A DNA stretch of 64,000 nt, from NCBI RefSeq assembly GCF_036059255.1, contig NZ_CP107947.1, positions 744,001-808,000 of the forward strand, given 5' to 3'. The notes under the pieces were generated by a model, which ran no database searches, was not told the DNA's origin, and worked only from the letters and a program-made list of their open reading frames with translations. How positions within the stretch are numbered: position 1 is the first letter of the stretch; each line of letters starts with the position of its first letter. This document shows, in pieces, positions 37,883 through 46,807 of this stretch. Source of the stretch: Micromonospora sp. NBC_00389. Lineage in GTDB: Bacteria > Actinomycetota > Actinomycetes > Mycobacteriales > Micromonosporaceae. Made by a program: the position numbers and the translations under genes.

Positions 37883-38525
37883 CCTCCCGGGCCAGGGTCA
37901 CGGCGTCGGTGAGGGTGTCGGCCACCGGGTGACCGGAGGCCTGCAGCCGCGCCCGGTCGGTGAACCCGCCGGTGTAGAGCACCGCTCGGCCACCCACCGC
38001 GAGCGCCGCGTCCGCGTCGTCGATGGAGTCGCCGATCAGCACCACCGAGGTGCCGTCCACGCCCAGCTCGGCCAGGTGCTGCTGGAGCGACTCGGCCTTG
38101 CGGCCTCCACCGACCGTGGCCCGCAACCCGTCCACCCGGGTGAAGTGGCTGGTCAGCCCGTAGGTGTGCACGGTCGGGACCAGCTCCTCGTGGAACCACA
38201 TGGAGAGCAGACTCTGGCTGCCCGTCCAGGAGGCCATCGCGGTCCGCGCGTCGGCAGCCAGCTCGCAGGTGGTCAACCCACTGCGGTACGCGTCGTGGAA
38301 GATCCGGTCCAGCCGGCCGAACTCGTCGTCGTCCACGGCCTGGCCGAGCACCTCGGCGTAGTACTCGGCGATCGGCCGGCGAAACCGCACCCGGTGTTCC
38401 TCGGAGGTGACCGCCGGCCCGCCCACACTGGCGAAGACCGCATTGGTGGCGGCCACCACCAGGCTGAGGTCGTTGAGCAGAGTGCCGTTCCAGTCCCACA
38501 CCAGGTGGGGGTGCGCAGGGGTCAT
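37863..38525 (-). CDS. HAD-superfamily phosphatase
   Basis: A 220-residue HAD hydrolase with motif I DWNGTLLND (an unusual DWNGT variant in place of DxDGT), a helical cap, and motif IV VLIGDSIDDADAAL. It resembles phosphoglycolate phosphatase-like enzymes. The substrate is not predictable. It starts at ATG 38525, 20 nt after the glutaredoxin-like gene on the same strand. Confidence 0.82.
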   Translation of the reverse strand: MTPAHPHLVWDWNGTLLNDLSLVVAATNAVFASVGGPAVTSEEHRVRFRRPIAEYYAEVLGQAVDDDEFGRLDRIFHDAYRSGLTTCELAADARTAMASWTGSQSLLSMWFHEELVPTVHTYGLTSHFTRVDGLRATVGGGRKAESLQQHLAELGVDGTSVVLIGDSIDDADAALAVGGRAVLYTGGFTDRARLQASGHPVADTLTDAVTLAREVSSAGR

Positions 38526-38545
38526 CAGAGCACCATAGGCACTCC

Positions 38546-38800
38546 TCAGAGCTGCGGCGTGGTCAGGTCCCGCAGCAGCCGCTCCTCCTCCACCCGCCAG
38601 TAGCCGTGCTCCTTGCCGTCGAGCATCACCACCGGCAGCCGGTCCCCGTACTCCCGCTCCAGCTCCTGGTCACCGCTCACGTCCCACTCGACCCACTTGT
38701 CCCCGGTCACCGCTACCACCCGGTCGAGCGCCGCCTTGGCGTCGTCGCACAGATGACACCCGGGCCGGGTGATCAGGGCGAGCCGGGCGTCAGTGGACAT
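38546..38800 (-). CDS. Glutaredoxin-like protein (84 aa)
   Basis: A short thioredoxin fold with the redox motif C15-H-L-C18 (RPGCHLCDDAKAAL) and a cis-Pro segment (RLPVVMLDG). It is the size of the actinobacterial glutaredoxin/DUF836-type proteins found next to hemA (Rv0508 is the M. tuberculosis counterpart by position, from memory). It overlaps the acyl-CoA ligase gene by 11 nt, so the two are co-transcribed. Physiological partner unknown. Confidence 0.85.
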   Translation of the reverse strand: MSTDARLALITRPGCHLCDDAKAALDRVVAVTGDKWVEWDVSGDQELEREYGDRLPVVMLDGKEHGYWRVEEERLLRDLTTPQL

Positions 38801-40403
38801 CGGTTACCTCCGTGCGGGCGTCGGCCGGCGTCGGCGGCCGGAGCTGGGTCTTGCGTACCTTGCCGATCGCCGAGTGCGGCAGGGTGTCGACGAACTCGAC
38901 CGCGGTCGGGCACTTGAACCGGGCCAGGTTCCGTGCGCAGTGGGCGAGCAACTCCTCGCTGGTCACCGGCCGCCCCGGCGCCGGCACCACATACGCCCGC
39001 ACAGTCTCGCCGGTCCGGGGGTGCGGCACACCCAGTACCGCCGACTCGGCCACCCCGGGGTGCCCGGCGAGCACCACCTCCACCTCGTGCGGATAGACGT
39101 TGAACCCGTTGACCAGGATCAGCTCGCCGAGCCGGTCGACCAGGAAGAGGTCACCGTCCTCGTCGGCGTACGCGATGTCGCCGGTGCCCCACCAGCCGTC
39201 GGCGTCCGGGCCGCCCCGACCGTCCGGCCAGTAGCCGGAGAAGAGATTGGGGCCGGACACCACGATCTGCCCCGGGTCGGTGCCCGGCGCCACGTCGGAG
39301 ATGTCCAGCTCATCCGGGTCATCGTCGGGGACGGCCAGGCCGTCGCGCCACAGCTCAGCCCCGTCCGCGCCGACCAGGCGCAGCCGCACGCCGGGCAGCG
39401 GCCGACCGATCGAGCCGACCTTGGCGACCCCGCCGACCAGGGTGGAGGTGAGCACGGGCGCGGTCTCGGTGAGGCCGTACCCGACGTGCACCGAATGACC
39501 GCTCGCCTCGGTGAAGCGCGCCGCGACCGCGGGCTCCAACGGCGCCGCGCCGCAGACCGCCACCCGCACCGTCGCGGTCGCCGCGCGGACCTCGTCCGCA
39601 CCGGCCCACGCCAGGAACATCGACGGTACGCCGACCAGCACGCTGACCCGGTGCCGGGCGATCTCGTCCAGCCCCACTGTCGGCCCCAGCTCGTCGAGCA
39701 GCACGCCGGTCGCGCCATGGTGGACGACCGCGCCGAGCCCCGAGTTGAGCCCGTACGCGTGGAACAGCGGCAGAGCCAGCAGCACGGTGTCGCCCGGACC
39801 GACCACCGGCGGCTCGATCCGGTCGACCTGCTCGTGGTTGGCCAGCAGCGCGCGGTGCGAGAGCATCGCGCCCTTGGGCCGGCCCTCGGTGCCGGAGGTG
39901 TAGAGCAGTACGGCCAGGTCGTCACCGCCCCGGTGCGGGCGCGGCTGCTCGGGTGCGTCGGCGGCCGGCGGTGGCGGCGCGCCGTGCACGGCGGTGAGCG
40001 CGGGCAGTTCGGCGGCCACCTCGGCGACCAGGCCCCGGACCCGGTCGGTGCCGATCAGCACCGACGCGCCGGAGTCGGCCAGCACGTGCCGCAGCTCCGG
40101 TGCCGTGAAGCCGGGGTTGACCGGCACCGCGATCAGCCCGGCGCGCAGGGCTCCGAGCCAGCCGATCACGAAGTCAGGGCTGTTGGGCAGGGCGATCGCG
40201 ACGCGGGGCGGCGCACCGTCCGGGTCGGTGGGCGGCGCGGCGGTGGCCAGGCCGTGCGCGGCGGCGTCCACCGAGGCATCCAGTTCGGACCAACTGAGCG
40301 TCCGGTCGCGCCAGTGCAGCGCGGCCCGGTCACCGTGGTCGAGAGCCGCCCGGCGGACCCGGTCGGCGAGGTTCGGCGCGGGGTTTTCCGCTGCGTCCTG
40401 CAC
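38790..40403 (-). CDS. AMP-forming acyl-CoA synthetase
   Basis: An ANL-superfamily enzyme that activates a carboxylate as acyl-AMP and then acyl-CoA. ATP loop LLYTSGTEGRPKGAMLSHRA, YGLTETAPVLTST motif, and the hinge motif GWWGTGDIAYADEDG/FLVDRLGELI with the catalytic Lys in the IGKVRKTQLR tail are all present. The open frame extends to 40679. I choose GTG 40403 (537 residues, N-terminus QDAAENPAPNLADRV), since upstream residues are low complexity. GTG 40421 is an alternative. The substrate is unknown. Confidence 0.85.
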   Translation of the reverse strand: MQDAAENPAPNLADRVRRAALDHGDRAALHWRDRTLSWSELDASVDAAAHGLATAAPPTDPDGAPPRVAIALPNSPDFVIGWLGALRAGLIAVPVNPGFTAPELRHVLADSGASVLIGTDRVRGLVAEVAAELPALTAVHGAPPPPAADAPEQPRPHRGGDDLAVLLYTSGTEGRPKGAMLSHRALLANHEQVDRIEPPVVGPGDTVLLALPLFHAYGLNSGLGAVVHHGATGVLLDELGPTVGLDEIARHRVSVLVGVPSMFLAWAGADEVRAATATVRVAVCGAAPLEPAVAARFTEASGHSVHVGYGLTETAPVLTSTLVGGVAKVGSIGRPLPGVRLRLVGADGAELWRDGLAVPDDDPDELDISDVAPGTDPGQIVVSGPNLFSGYWPDGRGGPDADGWWGTGDIAYADEDGDLFLVDRLGELILVNGFNVYPHEVEVVLAGHPGVAESAVLGVPHPRTGETVRAYVVPAPGRPVTSEELLAHCARNLARFKCPTAVEFVDTLPHSAIGKVRKTQLRPPTPADARTEVTDVH

Positions 40404-40838
40404 GGTGACCGAGTCTGGCACAGCGGACGACGACAGGCCACGCCCGACGGTCGGGCCAGCGGCCGGACAACCGTGCCGCGCGCGAGTCCCGTAGGTGGGA
40501 CCAGCCACGGTGCCGCCAGCGACCCGATCAGGTCCCGCCGATGGGACGGATGACCCTTCCGCCGGCGGTTCGGCCGGGCCCGCACCGACCACCCGTCGGG
40601 GCGGGTCAGCCGAACGGACGACGCACCCCGACCAGGGGATCCACCCTGGATCATCGAGCCGGTCCAAAGTCAATCGCACACGACGGACAACCGGTCCGCC
40701 GACGGTGCGACGGAGAAGGAAATACTTCCGCCCTGTGTAACGGACTTGCCACGCGCGGGTGACGTTGGCCCTATCATCACTCGGGTTGGCTCACCCCATT
40801 TGCCGTGAGTCGACACCCCTCAGCCCGAGGAGGCCCCC
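40404..40838. promoter_or_regulatory. 435-nt gap; possible sigma-gene promoter
   Basis: The only good promoter-like signal is TATCAT at 40772-40777, about 60 nt before the short coupled ORF. A -35 is not clear: TTGCCA lies 20 nt upstream, which is too far for a good match. Frames here have weak coding bias. I see no repeat, RNA gene or further ORF in this stretch. Confidence 0.4.
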
Positions 40839-40994
40839 GTGCCTGTGAGCGCATTGGACCAGCACCTCAAGGGGAACTGCCGCCCGTCGGCACACCCCGG
40901 AACCGTCCTGCCCGACCGGAAGCCCGGTCGGTCCGCACCAACGACCCGCAAACCGGCCCGTCCGGTGACCGACGGGACGGGGGCGTCGCGGTGA
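40839..40994 (+). CDS. 51-codon ORF coupled to sigma factor gene
   Basis: AGGAGG at 40828-40833 lies 5 nt before GTG 40839, the best ribosome binding site in the region. The predicted peptide (VPVSALDQHLKGNCRPSAHP... , 51 residues) is basic and Pro-rich. Its stop codon (TGA 40992-40994) overlaps the sigma-factor GTG (40991-40993). In this stretch this frame has about 80% GC at third positions, against about 60% in the sigma frame, supporting it as the translated frame. Either a genuine upstream peptide or a frameshifted N-terminus of the sigma factor. Confidence 0.6.
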   Translation: MPVSALDQHLKGNCRPSAHPGTVLPDRKPGRSAPTTRKPARPVTDGTGASR

Positions 40995-41941
40995 CCACCT
41001 TCGGTTACGCGGAACGCCCGGTCGGCCTGACCGGTTCGGCGGCACGCTCCCACGTCAACGAGCGGCCGGCGGCCCGCGCGCCGCTGGACGATCCACACGG
41101 CACCGCCGTGCGGGGTGACGGAACGGCGAAGCGGATCCGCAACCGGCCACACCACAACGAGCCGCCGCCACGACCGGCGGTGCCCGGTGGGAACGCGAAA
41201 CCGGCCGGCGGTCGGGTCGCTGTGCCGGCCCGTCCGACCATGCCGGTCCAGGGCCGACGGGTCGGCGACACGCCGACGGCGACCACCGATCCGTCGGCGG
41301 GCGAGACGGCGGTGATCCCGGCGGTGCCGGCCACCACCACCCCGACCGGCTTTCCGAGCCGACCGGACCCGTCCGACCCCGCCACCGAGGTCTGGACGCT
41401 GGTCGAACGGGCTCAGGCCGGTGAGTCCGAGGCGTTCGGTCTGATCTACGACCGGTACGTGGACACCGTGTTCCGGTTCGTCTACTTCCGGGTCGGCAAT
41501 CGCCAGCTCGCCGAGGACCTCACCTCGGACACCTTCCTGCGGGCGCTCAAGCGGATCGGCAGCTTCACCTGGCAGGGCCGCGACCTCGGCGCCTGGCTGG
41601 TGACCATCGCCCGCAACCTGGTCGCGGACCACTTCAAGTCCGGCCGGTACCGGCTGGAGGTCACCACCGGCGACGTGCTCGACGCCGATCGGGAGGACCG
41701 GGGCCCGGAGGGCAGCCCGGAGGCGGCGGTGGTCGAGCACATCACCAACGTCGCCCTGCTCACCGCCGTGAAGCAGCTCAACCCGGAGCAGCAGGAGTGC
41801 ATCGTGCTCCGCTTCCTCCAGGGCTTCTCGGTCGCCGAGACGGCCCGTGCCATGGGCAAGAACGAGGGTGCCATCAAGGCCCTCCAGTACCGGGCGGTCC
41901 GCGCGCTGGCCCGACTCCTGCCCGACGGTTTCCAGCCATAG
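40991..41941 (+). CDS. BldN-like ECF sigma factor with N-extension
   Basis: This 316-residue ECF sigma factor carries sigma-2 (EVWTLVERAQAGESEAFGLI; YDRYVDTVFRFVYFRVGNRQ) and sigma-4 (LNPEQQECIVLRFLQGFSVA; GAIKALQYRAVRALARL). Before these lie ~130 low-complexity residues rich in Pro, Arg and Thr, resembling the pro-sequence of Streptomyces BldN. GTG 40991 overlaps the stop of the 51-codon ORF. The frame remains open to 40805, but third-position GC drops before 40991. The gene order (bldN-like then membrane anti-sigma, near hemA/rex) matches Streptomyces, from memory. It probably directs developmental or envelope genes. Confidence 0.85.
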   Translation: MTTFGYAERPVGLTGSAARSHVNERPAARAPLDDPHGTAVRGDGTAKRIRNRPHHNEPPPRPAVPGGNAKPAGGRVAVPARPTMPVQGRRVGDTPTATTDPSAGETAVIPAVPATTTPTGFPSRPDPSDPATEVWTLVERAQAGESEAFGLIYDRYVDTVFRFVYFRVGNRQLAEDLTSDTFLRALKRIGSFTWQGRDLGAWLVTIARNLVADHFKSGRYRLEVTTGDVLDADREDRGPEGSPEAAVVEHITNVALLTAVKQLNPEQQECIVLRFLQGFSVAETARAMGKNEGAIKALQYRAVRALARLLPDGFQP

Positions 41942-42230
41942 CTTCCTTCCGCGGGACCGATGGGCATCGATCGATGTCCGGGCAGCTCAAGTCGGTCCCA
42001 ACTGGTGATAACGATCACATTCCGTGATTTCCGCCCCACCAGGCCCGTAACCCGTGCCCGGTCCGCCGCGTTTCTCCGGGTGCGACCGGTGGTTGCCCCG
42101 GCAGGCCCGGGTCACCGGGGTCCGACCGGCATACCGGACGGGGCCCCACCTCCGTGGTGTCACACTGCCGCCCGGTCGCTGGCAACGACGGCGGCCGACC
42201 GGCCGTGACCAGCGAGAGGAGGTGCCTGCG

Positions 42231-43106
42231 GTGGACAACATCCTCTTCTCCCGCCGGCGCGCCGAGCGCTTCGCGCAGCTTCTCGACGAGGCCAACGGCG
42301 GCCGGCGACACCATGTCCGGTCCCGGGCCGACGGCCAGCTCGCGCCGCTCGTCGCAGTGGGCCAACGGCTCAGCGTCGACCCTCCGGCGGTCGAGGTGAA
42401 CCCCGACTTCCGCACCGGCCTGCGGGCGATGCTGCTCGCCACCGCCGAACGGGAAGGGCTGGGCACCCCGGCGGCTGTCGAACCGGCCGCCACGCGTCCC
42501 GCCGCCGCCACCCGTGGCTCGCTGCTGCCGGCGGTGACCGCCCGTCGGGCCCGCGCCCGCGGCGCGATCCTGATCGGCATCGCCGCTGGCGCCATCGCCG
42601 TCTCCGGCATCTCGGCCGCCAGCGAGAACGCGGTCCCCGGCGACGCGCTGTACGGCATGAAGCGCTCGACCGAGCGCGCCCAACTCGCCCTGGCCAGCTC
42701 GGACATCAGCCGTGGCCAGCTCTTCCTGGACTTCGCCCGGACCCGGCTCGGCGAGGCCGCCGAGCTACGCGGTGACCGGATCGGTTACAGCGCGGTCCTC
42801 GACGACATGGACGCCGACACCCGGCAGGGTGTCCGCCTGCTCACCGCCGCGGCGGTGCAGCGGGCCGAGCCGGCGAGCCTGGACACCGTCAACACCTTCG
42901 TCACCGGCCAGCGCCGGGCGGTGGGCAACCTGGTCGACGGGGCCACCCGGGCCGACCGGGAGCGGACGCGGCGGTCGCTGGAGCTGCTGGACAGCGTCCG
43001 GGAGCGCTCGGACGGGCTGCGCGCGGCGATCGGCTGCGGCCTGCCGGCGCCGACCGGCAGTGATGCCCTCGGGCCTGTCCCGACCGCCTGCCCCGGCACC
43101 CGCTGA
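42231..43106 (+). CDS. DUF5667-type anti-sigma factor (RsbN-like)
   Basis: A 291-residue single-pass membrane protein. The N-terminus (VDNILFSRRRAERFAQLLDE) is soluble, a single helix (AILIGIAAGAIAVSGISAAS) spans the membrane at about 120-140, and the outer part has the DUF5667-type segment NAVPGDALYGMKRSTERAQL. GTG 42231 has AGGAGGTG 6 nt upstream. It follows the BldN-like sigma factor by 289 nt, the position of RsbN in Streptomyces, and so is a likely anti-sigma factor. No HCC zinc-binding motif is present. Confidence 0.75.
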   Translation: MDNILFSRRRAERFAQLLDEANGGRRHHVRSRADGQLAPLVAVGQRLSVDPPAVEVNPDFRTGLRAMLLATAEREGLGTPAAVEPAATRPAAATRGSLLPAVTARRARARGAILIGIAAGAIAVSGISAASENAVPGDALYGMKRSTERAQLALASSDISRGQLFLDFARTRLGEAAELRGDRIGYSAVLDDMDADTRQGVRLLTAAAVQRAEPASLDTVNTFVTGQRRAVGNLVDGATRADRERTRRSLELLDSVRERSDGLRAAIGCGLPAPTGSDALGPVPTACPGTR

Positions 43107-43249
43107 CCCCAGTCGGCGCCCACCCGCCCCCGGCCACTCCCCTATACCGCAGGTCCTGCGGGCCACGGCACAGTTCGCTGTGTGCCCAGCCGTTCGACCA
43201 GGCACGCCGGCTACCCTCGCTGGAGGCATCCGGCGAGGAAGGGAGTCGC

Positions 43250-44125
43250 GTGGCGCGTAGCCGCAAGGTGACGGTCAGCACCGACGCCCATGGTCATACC
43301 GCCGGTTGGGTGGAGACCGAGCTGGCTCCGGCGACCGGACCCGCACCGGACCCGACCGCCGCGGCCTTCTTCGACGTGGACAACACGATGATGCAGGGCG
43401 CGTCGATCTACTGGTTCGCGCGCGGGCTCGCCTCCCGGAACTACTTCACCACCGCCGACCTGGCCCGGTTCGCCTGGCAGCAGCTCCGGTTCCGGCTGCT
43501 CGCCCGGGAGCACGCCGGTGACATGTCCCAGGCCAAGGAGGCCGCGTTGGCCTTCGTCGAGGGCTGGCGGGTGGACGACGTGGAGCGCCTCACGGAGGAG
43601 ATCTTCGACGAGCTGATGGCTCCCCGGATCTGGGCCGGCACCCACCGGCTCGCCCAGGGCCACCTGGACGCCGGTCAGCGGGTCTGGCTGGTCAGCGCCG
43701 CCCCGGTGGAGATCGGCCGCGTGATCGCCGCTCGGCTCGGCCTGACCGGCGCGATCGGCACGGTGGCCGAGGTGCTGGACGGGGCGTACACCGGACGGCT
43801 GGTGGGCGACCTGATGCACGGGCCGGCGAAGGCCGAGGCGGTCACCCAGCTCGCCGCCGTGGAGGGGTTGGACCTGAGTCTCTGCTCGGCGTACAGCGAC
43901 TCGGCAAACGACCTGCCGCTGCTCTCCGCCGTGGGCCGGGCGGTGGCGGTCAACCCGGACGGCACCCTGCTGCGGCAGGCCCGGCAGCACGGCTGGGAGG
44001 TGCGGGACTTCCGCACCGGCCGCCGGGCGGTCAAGATCGCCGTACCGTCGACCGCGGCGGCCGGCCTGGTCGCCGGGGCGGTGACCGCCGGCCTGGCGCT
44101 GCAGCGCCGCCGTCGCACCGGCTGA
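43250..44125 (+). CDS. HAD-IB phosphatase (SerB1-like)
   Basis: A HAD-IB hydrolase (291 residues) with motif I AAFFDVDNTMMQGAS and motif IV CSAYSDSANDLPLLS. The helical cap has ~120 residues. It resembles M. tuberculosis SerB1 and CicA-like phosphatases, which may act on phosphoserine or phospholipid phosphates. The C-terminus has a hydrophobic helix and basic end (AGLVAGAVTAGLALQRRRRTG), suggesting membrane association. GGGAG precedes GTG 43250. It lies next to the acyltransferase gene, so a phospholipid substrate is possible. Confidence 0.88.
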   Translation: MARSRKVTVSTDAHGHTAGWVETELAPATGPAPDPTAAAFFDVDNTMMQGASIYWFARGLASRNYFTTADLARFAWQQLRFRLLAREHAGDMSQAKEAALAFVEGWRVDDVERLTEEIFDELMAPRIWAGTHRLAQGHLDAGQRVWLVSAAPVEIGRVIAARLGLTGAIGTVAEVLDGAYTGRLVGDLMHGPAKAEAVTQLAAVEGLDLSLCSAYSDSANDLPLLSAVGRAVAVNPDGTLLRQARQHGWEVRDFRTGRRAVKIAVPSTAAAGLVAGAVTAGLALQRRRRTG

Positions 44126-44134
44126 CGCCGCGGG

Positions 44135-45289
44135 TCAGGGGCCGAACGGGTCGGGACGCCGCTCCAGCAGCGTGTGCAGGGTCTGCTGGATGGTCTCCCG
44201 CACCTGGTCGGCGAGGTTGAAGACCACCAGCGGGTCGTCCGCCGAGTCGGTCAGGTGCGCGGTGGGGATCGGCGGGCAGAACTGGATCAGCCACTTGCTG
44301 GGCAGCGGCACCATGCCCAGTGGCCCGAGCCACGGGAAGGTCGGCGTGACCGGAAAGTACGGCAGCTTGAGCAGCCGCGCGAGGGGCTTGATGTCGGCGA
44401 GCATCGGGTAGATCTCCTCGCCGCCGACGATGGCGACCGGCACGATCGGGGTGCCGGTGCGCAGCGCCGCCGAGACGAACCCTCCTCGGCCGAAGCGTTG
44501 CAGCTTGTACCGGTCGGAGTAGAGCTTCCCGATGCCCTTGAAACCCTCGGGGAACACACCGACCAGGTCGCCGCCGCCGAGCAGCCGCTCGGCGTCCGGG
44601 TTGCAGGCCACCGTGCCGCCGGTCTTGCGGGCGATCTCCGACACCACCGGCATCCGGAAGACCAGGTCGGCGCCGAGCAGGCGCAGGTAGCGGTGGGCGG
44701 GGTGCTTGTCGTGCAGCGCCGCCGAGAGGATCAACGCGTCCAGTGCCACCGTGCCCGAGTGGTTGCCGACCACCAGGGCGGGCCCGTCCACGGGTACGTG
44801 CTCCACCCCGCTGACCTCGGTGCGGAACCAGTCCCGGTAGAGCAGCCGCAGCAGCGGGTGGAAGACCGCGTCGGTCAACTCCGGGTCGAAACCGAACTCG
44901 TCGACCTCGTAGTCGCCGGACAGCCTCCGACGCAGGAACGCCAGCCCGTTCGCGACCCTGCGGTCCCAGTGGTCCCCCGGCCGGTCCGGCACGGCCGGTT
45001 CGGTGCCACCCGGCTCGCCGCCGGTGGCCGGGTCGCCCGTGTCGGCCGGCTCGCCGGTGACCGGGTCAGCCGCACCCGTCGGCTCGTCGGTGGTCGGGTC
45101 AGCCACGGCGGCGGTCTCGTCGGTGGAGGAAGTGTCGGTCTCGCCGGACGATGACTGGATCGGCGCGATCCGGGCCGCCGATCGGTGTCCGTTGCGCCGC
45201 GCCGGCTCCGTGCCCGGTGCGGCCGGCCCCGGCGGTACGTCGAACCGGCCGATGCCCGCCGGATCGCGCCCCTCGCCCGGCCCGGTCAC
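44135..45289 (-). CDS. Lysophospholipid acyltransferase family protein
   Basis: A 384-residue PlsC-type acyltransferase of the Rv0502/diacylglycerol-acyltransferase-like branch. The active-site motif is GNHSGTVALD: His and Asp are separated by six residues instead of the usual four, as in this subfamily (GNHSG...D). Further motifs FPEGFKGIGK and PIVPVAIVGGEEIYP are present. The N-terminal ~110 residues are an acidic Pro/Thr/Gly-rich region with GEPADTGDPAT-type repeats and no known function. ATG 45289 overlaps the epimerase stop by 4 nt. It probably transfers an acyl chain to a glycerophospholipid or a similar acceptor at the membrane. Confidence 0.85.
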   Translation of the reverse strand: MTGPGEGRDPAGIGRFDVPPGPAAPGTEPARRNGHRSAARIAPIQSSSGETDTSSTDETAAVADPTTDEPTGAADPVTGEPADTGDPATGGEPGGTEPAVPDRPGDHWDRRVANGLAFLRRRLSGDYEVDEFGFDPELTDAVFHPLLRLLYRDWFRTEVSGVEHVPVDGPALVVGNHSGTVALDALILSAALHDKHPAHRYLRLLGADLVFRMPVVSEIARKTGGTVACNPDAERLLGGGDLVGVFPEGFKGIGKLYSDRYKLQRFGRGGFVSAALRTGTPIVPVAIVGGEEIYPMLADIKPLARLLKLPYFPVTPTFPWLGPLGMVPLPSKWLIQFCPPIPTAHLTDSADDPLVVFNLADQVRETIQQTLHTLLERRPDPFGP

Positions 45290-46359
45290 GACCGCTCCCG
45301 CACTGCGGAGCGGACCTGCCGGATGCCGTCCAGGACGAGTTGCTCGGCGGTGGCCAACTGGCTCCGGGTGACCACGACACCGCCGTGGTGGGCGCGGATG
45401 AAGTCGTCGAAGGCCGCGGCGGTGGAGCGGGGCGTGAAGCCGTACTCCTGCTCCAGCCGGCTGGTGTCGACCACGCGGCCGTGCACGAAGAGGTCGACCT
45501 GGTCCAGGCCGTAGCGGCCGAAGCCCATGCTGCGGGCCAGCGCGGCGGCGCCGGAGAGGCCCGGCTCCAGCACCGGCACGGCCACCCGACCGGCCCGCCG
45601 GATCGCCTGGGACAGCGACAGCACCCCCGGGCCGGCGACGTTGTACGTGCCCGGGTGGTCCTCCACGATCGACCGGTGCAGCACCTCCAACGCGTCGTCG
45701 AAGTGCAGGAACTGCAACCGAGGGTCACGGCCGAAGACGGTGGGCACCAGCGGCTGCGAGAAGTAGCGGGTCAACGTCGTGTCGGCGGTCGAGCCGATGA
45801 ACGGGGCGAAGCGCAGCACCGTCGCGGTGACGTCGGACCGGCGGCGCCGGAAACCGCGGACGTACCCCTCGACGTCGAGGATGTCGCGGCCGAAGCCGCC
45901 GCGGGGCACCTCGCGCGGCTCGGTCTCCTCGGTGAACACCGCCGGGTCCCGGAACGACACGCCGTACGCGGCGGTGGACGAGCGGACCACGAGCTTGCGC
46001 AGTCGGGGTGCCCGTTGGCAGGCAGCGAGCAGTTGCATGGTGCCGATGACGTTCTGGTCCTTCATCGCCGACCGGCCACCGTGCTGCGGGTCGGGAGCGC
46101 TGACCAGCGCGAGGTGCACCACCGCGTCGACGTCCAGATCGGCGAGCAGCCCGCCGATCGAGCCGGCGTCGACGCGGATCCGTTCGACCCGGTCCAGCAG
46201 GTCGGTGAACTCGGCGCCGGGCTCCGGCGCGTCCACTCCGATGACCCGCTCGATACGCGGGTCGGCGGCCAGCCGGGCCGCCACGTGGGCGCCCAGGTAG
46301 CGGCTGACCCCGGTGACGACGACAACCCCCGGAGCACCTGAGGTGCTGCCGGGGGTCAT
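45286..46359 (-). CDS. NAD-dependent epimerase/dehydratase (GalE2-like)
   Basis: An extended SDR (357 residues from ATG 46359; the frame opens at GTG 46368). The Rossmann loop VVVVTGVSRYLGAHVAARLA and the acidic end of beta-2 (VIGVDAP) bind NAD(P). The STAAYGVS segment carries the candidate catalytic Tyr. A downstream YxxxK lysine is not clear (EGYVRGF contains Arg), so it may be an atypical SDR. Syntenic with Rv0501 galE2 (from memory), next to the acyltransferase and ahead of bS22. Substrate unknown. Confidence 0.85.
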   Translation of the reverse strand: MTPGSTSGAPGVVVVTGVSRYLGAHVAARLAADPRIERVIGVDAPEPGAEFTDLLDRVERIRVDAGSIGGLLADLDVDAVVHLALVSAPDPQHGGRSAMKDQNVIGTMQLLAACQRAPRLRKLVVRSSTAAYGVSFRDPAVFTEETEPREVPRGGFGRDILDVEGYVRGFRRRRSDVTATVLRFAPFIGSTADTTLTRYFSQPLVPTVFGRDPRLQFLHFDDALEVLHRSIVEDHPGTYNVAGPGVLSLSQAIRRAGRVAVPVLEPGLSGAAALARSMGFGRYGLDQVDLFVHGRVVDTSRLEQEYGFTPRSTAAAFDDFIRAHHGGVVVTRSQLATAEQLVLDGIRQVRSAVRERS

Positions 46360-46456
46360 CTGCCGCACCTACCCCGGCAGGAGGGATCGAGCCGGGACAA
46401 CCACGGCCTGATCACCTGAGCCTCCGGGGGTCGACAGTTGGCAAGTGACGCCGGAC

Positions 46457-46475
46457 GCCGGGCCGCTGGCCCGGC
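46457..46475 (-). terminator. Short hairpin after bS22 gene
   Basis: GCCGGGCC (46457-46464) and GGCCCGGC (46468-46475) form an 8-bp stem with a 3-nt loop, 5 nt beyond the bS22 stop codon on the minus strand. It may end transcription of that gene. Confidence 0.5.
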
Positions 46476-46480
46476 GGCGA

Positions 46481-46582
46481 TCACTTGCCGAGACGGCGAC
46501 GCTGGACGCGGGTCTTGCGCAGCAGCTTGCGGTGCTTCTTCTTAGCCATGCGCTTGCGGCGCTTCTTGACCACCGAGCCCAT
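46481..46582 (-). CDS. Ribosomal protein bS22 (33 aa)
   Basis: A 33-residue, very basic peptide starting [20 protein letters not shown] and ending RRRLGK. It matches the actinobacterial ribosomal protein bS22 (AURKAIP1/COX24 domain; M. tuberculosis Rv0500B), which binds the decoding-centre region of the 30S subunit. It starts at ATG 46582 with GAAAGG 7 nt upstream. It lies beside the excisionase-like regulator and epimerase, as in mycobacteria. Confidence 0.93.
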   Translation of the reverse strand: MGSVVKKRRKRMAKKKHRKLLRKTRVQRRRLGK

Positions 46583-46807
46583 ACGACAGCCTTTCGATAC
46601 AACGTGCGGGGCGGACCGGATGACACCACGCAGGTGGCGACGGCGACCGCTTGCGGACAACGGACCGGACCAGTCTGGGCGGCGGGGCGCACCGGTGGGG
46701 TCTCGGTCGGGCTCCAGGGTAGCCGGAGAGGGTCAGCCGGACCAACGCGCCCCCATCGAGGCCCTACCGATGTCCGTTACGTCGCGCTCGACGTGCGGGG
46801 CGGTGGC

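Noticed and set aside
42005..42018. GTGAT-aacg-ATCAC inverted repeat between sigma and anti-sigma genes
   Set aside because: Only 5-bp arms; could be an operator, but there is no second copy or clear regulator, so it was not listed.
43147..43182. Two small hairpins (CCGCAG/CTGCGG and CACAG-ttcg-CTGTG) before the HAD-IB gene
   Set aside because: Arms are only 5-6 bp and such short stems are frequent in this GC content; no terminator or site is claimed.
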